Source: Pusillimonas sp. UBA6240 (GTDB taxonomy: Bacteria; Pseudomonadota; Gammaproteobacteria; Burkholderiales; Burkholderiaceae_B). From it: 19,798 nt of DNA. Made by a program: the position numbers and the translations under genes. Positions 17,715 to 19,798 of the stretch are shown here, piece after piece. Each line of letters opens with the position of its first letter. The stretch's first letter is position 1. The stretch covers positions 1 through 19,798 of the forward strand of contig DJWC01000145.1 of NCBI GenBank assembly GCA_002441445.1, written 5' to 3'. Below the pieces are notes generated by a model that saw nothing but the letters and a program-made list of their open reading frames with translations, had not been told where the DNA came from and searched no databases.

Positions 17715-18383
17715 TTGCTTTCCGGAGCCGCCCACAAAGTGAACGCCGTATTTTCGCCCGACCCGCAGTACCAATATATTCCCCCGCCCAGCAGTTTCCG
17801 CCTGTTGACCGAAGCCGAAAGAAACGCATCGCTGCAGGCATCTCTCGCTCACTGGGAAGAAGATCAGGATGTCTGGGTTTATGGCTACGGTTCACTGATC
17901 TGGCGGCCCGAATTCGACTTCGCCGAAAAACGCAGCGCCCTGCTGCATGGCTATCATCGCGCGCTATGCCTGTGGTCGCGCGTCAATCGCGGCACGCCGG
18001 ACCAGCCCGGCCTGGTATTCGGCCTGGATGCCGGCGGCTCATGCCGCGGCATGGCCTTCCGCATACCCGCCAGCCAGGTGCCCGCCACCATGGAGGCCTT
18101 GTGGCGGCGTGAAATGCCCAGCGGCGCCTACCTGCCCAAGTGGCTGTGCTGCAGAACCGAACACGGCGCCATCACGGCGCTGGCGTTCACCATGAACCGC
18201 AACACCGACGCCTATGTGCGCGGCCTGCCCACCGAACGCCTGCTGCATATCGTGCGTAACGCCCACGGCAGCTACGGGCCTTGCGTGGAATATGTCCTGG
18301 AAACCGCCCGCGCCCTGCAACAGTCGAACATCCACGACAAACGGCTGCAGGCGCTGGTGGGCCAGCTCGGTCCGTCGCTTTGA
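17715..18383 (+). CDS. ChaC-family gamma-glutamylcyclotransferase (glutathione-degrading)
   Basis: Cytoplasmic enzyme of the ChaC family, which cleaves glutathione to 5-oxoproline and Cys-Gly. It has 222 residues if translation starts at TTG 17715, which has GAGGAG five bases upstream; an in-frame GTG at 17739 (214 residues) is the alternative, with a poorer GGAG spacing. There is no ATG at the N-terminus. Motifs: VWVYGYGSLIWRPEF (substrate loop YGSL), HGYHRALCLWSRVNRGTPDQPGLV, GGSCRGMAFRIP, ALWRREMPSGAYLPKW with the probable catalytic glutamate in RREM, and a C-terminal helix. These align end to end with E. coli ChaC. It is divergent from tcdA and upstream of pdxH. A second glutathione-linked gene, the GST, is about 10 kb away, with no sign of linkage. 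Confidence 0.9.
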   Translation: MLSGAAHKVNAVFSPDPQYQYIPPPSSFRLLTEAERNASLQASLAHWEEDQDVWVYGYGSLIWRPEFDFAEKRSALLHGYHRALCLWSRVNRGTPDQPGLVFGLDAGGSCRGMAFRIPASQVPATMEALWRREMPSGAYLPKWLCCRTEHGAITALAFTMNRNTDAYVRGLPTERLLHIVRNAHGSYGPCVEYVLETARALQQSNIHDKRLQALVGQLGPSL

Positions 18384-18431
18384 ATCCCGATTGAATCCCA
18401 ATCCGCCGCTTTCAGCGAACGGCTGATGCCC

Positions 18432-18462
18432 GGCCGCCATGGCGATGCGCCGTGGCGCGGCC
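18432..18462. terminator. Long GC stem-loop between the ChaC-like gene and pdxH
   Basis: GCCATGGCG (18436-18444), ATG loop, CGCCGTGGC (18448-18456) pairs over 9 bp with one wobble. GGCC on both outer sides (18432-18435, 18459-18462) extends it past a 2-base bulge. It lies about 50 bases after the ChaC-like stop, with no T tract. Just before it, TTGAATCCC occurs twice (18380-18388 and 18391-18399) across the stop codon. TAAACT at 18484-18489 may be the pdxH -10. Confidence 0.45.
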
Positions 18463-18526
18463 GCAGGCCGGGCGGCATAGCGGTAAACTAGGGCTTGTCA
18501 CCGCTCTCACCTCTTTGCCTGCGATC

Positions 18527-19159
18527 ATGTCCGTTGCCGATATCCGTCAGAATTACGAAAAATTCGAATTGCTCGAAGCGCTCGCCGCCGAGTCGCCCAT
18601 GCAACAGTTCACGCTGTGGTTCGACGACGCGCTGAAGGCCGGCGTACCCGAGCCCAACGCCATGACGCTGGCCACCGCCACGCCGGCGGGCCGCCCTTCG
18701 GCCCGCGTCGTGTTGCTGAAGGGCTTCGACGAGCACGGCCTGGTGTTCTTCACCAACTATACGTCCCGCAAAGGGAATGAGCTGGCCGAGAATCCCTGGG
18801 CCAGCCTGCTTTTTTTCTGGCCCGCGCTCGAACGCCAGGTGCGCCTGGAAGGCCGCATAGAAAAGGTGTCCGCCGCCGAGTCCGACGAATACTTTCATAG
18901 CCGGCCGCTGGGTTCCCGCATAGGGGCCTGGGTGTCGCCGCAAAGCCAGCCCATCACGCGCGCCGAACTAGAGGCGCGCGCCCTGGAACTGACGGCCAGC
19001 CTGGGCGACCATCCGCAGCGCCCGCCGCACTGGGGCGGCTACAGGCTGGTTCCCGATTATGTCGAATTCTGGCAAGGCCGCCCCTCGCGCCTGCATGATC
19101 GCCTGGCCTTCCAGCGCGACGATGCCGGGCAGTGGTCGCGCCAGCGGCTGGCCCCCTGA
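18527..19159 (+). CDS. pdxH: Pyridoxamine/pyridoxine 5'-phosphate oxidase
   Basis: FMN-dependent oxidase making pyridoxal 5'-phosphate from PNP or PMP (vitamin B6 synthesis/salvage; cytoplasmic dimer). It has 210 residues from ATG 18527, normal length; the 25 extra upstream codons are not family-like. Landmarks: MTLATATPAGRPSARVVLLKG (R60, K65), FFTNYTSRKGNELAENPWASL, FWPALERQVRLEGR (Q104), ESDEYFHSRPLGSRIGAWVS (Y122, R126, S130) and the C-terminal VPDYVEFWQGRPSRLHDR with the R188/H190 pair that matches E. coli R197/H199. All key FMN and PLP contacts are present. The Shine-Dalgarno is weak. The flavin reductase-like gene starts 22 bases downstream, so the two are probably cotranscribed. Confidence 0.96.
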   Translation: MSVADIRQNYEKFELLEALAAESPMQQFTLWFDDALKAGVPEPNAMTLATATPAGRPSARVVLLKGFDEHGLVFFTNYTSRKGNELAENPWASLLFFWPALERQVRLEGRIEKVSAAESDEYFHSRPLGSRIGAWVSPQSQPITRAELEARALELTASLGDHPQRPPHWGGYRLVPDYVEFWQGRPSRLHDRLAFQRDDAGQWSRQRLAP

Positions 19160-19181
19160 TCCGGGCCCCGGCAAGGCATTC

Positions 19182-19706
19182 ATGGGCGCGACACCTCCCG
19201 ACTTCGACTCCCGGTTTTTTCGCTCGGCCCTGGGCCGTTTCGCCACCGGCGTCACGGTGGTGACGACGGAAAACGAAAGCGACGGCAGCCCTTTGGGGCT
19301 GACCATCAGCTCCTTCAATTCCGTGTCATTGAACCCGCCCATGGTGTTGTGGAGCCTGTCGAAATCGGCGTCATCCCTGCCTCACTTCCTCAACTCAAAG
19401 CGCTATGTCATCCATGTGCTGGCCGCGTCGCAATTGTCGCTGGCCAAGCGCTTTGCGCAAGGCCCGCAGGCCGCCCGTTTCGCGGGTCTTGCGCTGACAC
19501 GCGCGCCCGGCGGCACGCTGATGCTGGACGACCCCGACTGCGCCGCCTGGTTCGAATGCTACAACCTGACCCAGCACGAGGCGGGCGACCACTTGATCTT
19601 CATCGGCCAGGTCGAGCGCTGCGACCGCAACTTCAGCCAGCCCCTGGTTTATCATGCCGGCGATTTTGATTTAACCCCATCCACGGAGCCCCTCTCCGAC
19701 ACTTGA
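19182..19706 (+). CDS. Flavin reductase-like domain protein
   Basis: Small FMN-binding protein of 174 residues in the flavin reductase-like (HpaC-type) family, which reduces FMN/FAD with NAD(P)H or binds flavin. Seen: FDSRFFRSALGRFATGVTVV, GLTISSFNSVSLNPPMVLWS, SLPHFLNSKRYVIHVLAASQ, LAKRFAQ and a C-terminal HLIFIGQVERCD stretch followed by PLVYHAGDF, all typical of the family. ATG 19182 has AAGG six bases upstream; the open frame further up lies inside pdxH. It follows pdxH by 22 bases and precedes an FAD-dependent oxidoreductase, so it may supply or recycle reduced flavin for a neighbour, though no two-component monooxygenase is in the window. The partner enzyme is unknown. Confidence 0.92.
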   Translation: MGATPPDFDSRFFRSALGRFATGVTVVTTENESDGSPLGLTISSFNSVSLNPPMVLWSLSKSASSLPHFLNSKRYVIHVLAASQLSLAKRFAQGPQAARFAGLALTRAPGGTLMLDDPDCAAWFECYNLTQHEAGDHLIFIGQVERCDRNFSQPLVYHAGDFDLTPSTEPLSDT

Positions 19707-19740
19707 GAGCGGGCTCATAGAATCTTATGCAGGACACACT

Positions 19741-19798
19741 ATGGCAGCAGATATAGACTGCGTCGTCTTGGGAGCCGGCGTCGTCGGCCTGGCCGTGG
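19741..19798 (+). CDS. FAD-dependent oxidoreductase, N-terminal fragment (window edge)
   Basis: Only the first 19 codons are inside the window. They read MAADIDCVVLGAGVVGLAV, an N-terminal beta-alpha-beta FAD-binding fold with the GAGVVG dinucleotide motif (GxGxxG class). This start is typical of the DAO/L-2-hydroxyglutarate oxidase-like family, but too little is visible for a specific name. AGGA lies 7 bases before the ATG. A weak -10-like TAGAAT (19718-19723) lies between it and the flavin reductase-like gene, so it may have its own promoter. Confidence 0.75.
   Translation, partial: MAADIDCVVLGAGVVGLAV

Overview
The window looks like chromosomal DNA of a Burkholderiales bacterium, most likely Alcaligenaceae (Bordetella/Achromobacter-like). 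The reasons are high GC in most genes, two orphan Bug-type (tripartite tricarboxylate transporter) binding proteins, the YfcG-type GST, GntR/FCD and LysR regulators, and a Burkholderiales-style GC-rich intergenic repeat. The genus is inferred from gene style only.

Layout. (1) 1-4285, plus strand: the 3' part of a UvrA paralogue, then pabB directly abutting it and pabC overlapping pabB (p-aminobenzoate/folate branch). (2) 4331-7030: a visibly AT-richer cassette with a RidA-like gene and a Bug binding protein on the minus strand, and a divergent LysR regulator. (3) 7164-10107, plus strand: a nu-class GST, a PhzF-family isomerase and a GntR/FCD regulator with what looks like two winged helices. 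(4) 10104-15614: a minus-strand pair (Bug binding protein, beta-propeller lactonase) divergent from a very long aconitase-family gene whose frame continues, without a stop, into a complete family 3 solute-binding domain. (5) 15645-16338: a vapBC toxin-antitoxin operon behind paired palindromes. (6) 16397-19798: conserved housekeeping genes tcdA (minus), a ChaC-type gamma-glutamylcyclotransferase, pdxH, a flavin reductase-like protein and the first codons of an FAD-dependent oxidoreductase.

The most unusual item is the 1115-residue aconitase/solute-binding-domain fusion at 12267-15614. It has no signal peptide, so a ligand-binding module normally met outside the cell would sit in the cytoplasm on a metabolic enzyme. 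With the divergent Bug protein and lactonase and the nearby GntR regulator it resembles a carboxylate (possibly tricarboxylate or its lactone) uptake and conversion module. The substrate is not known. The 66-bp divergent promoter carries interleaved inverted repeats, and the fusion gene has no visible Shine-Dalgarno.

No rRNA, tRNA, CRISPR array, insertion sequence or prophage gene was recognised.
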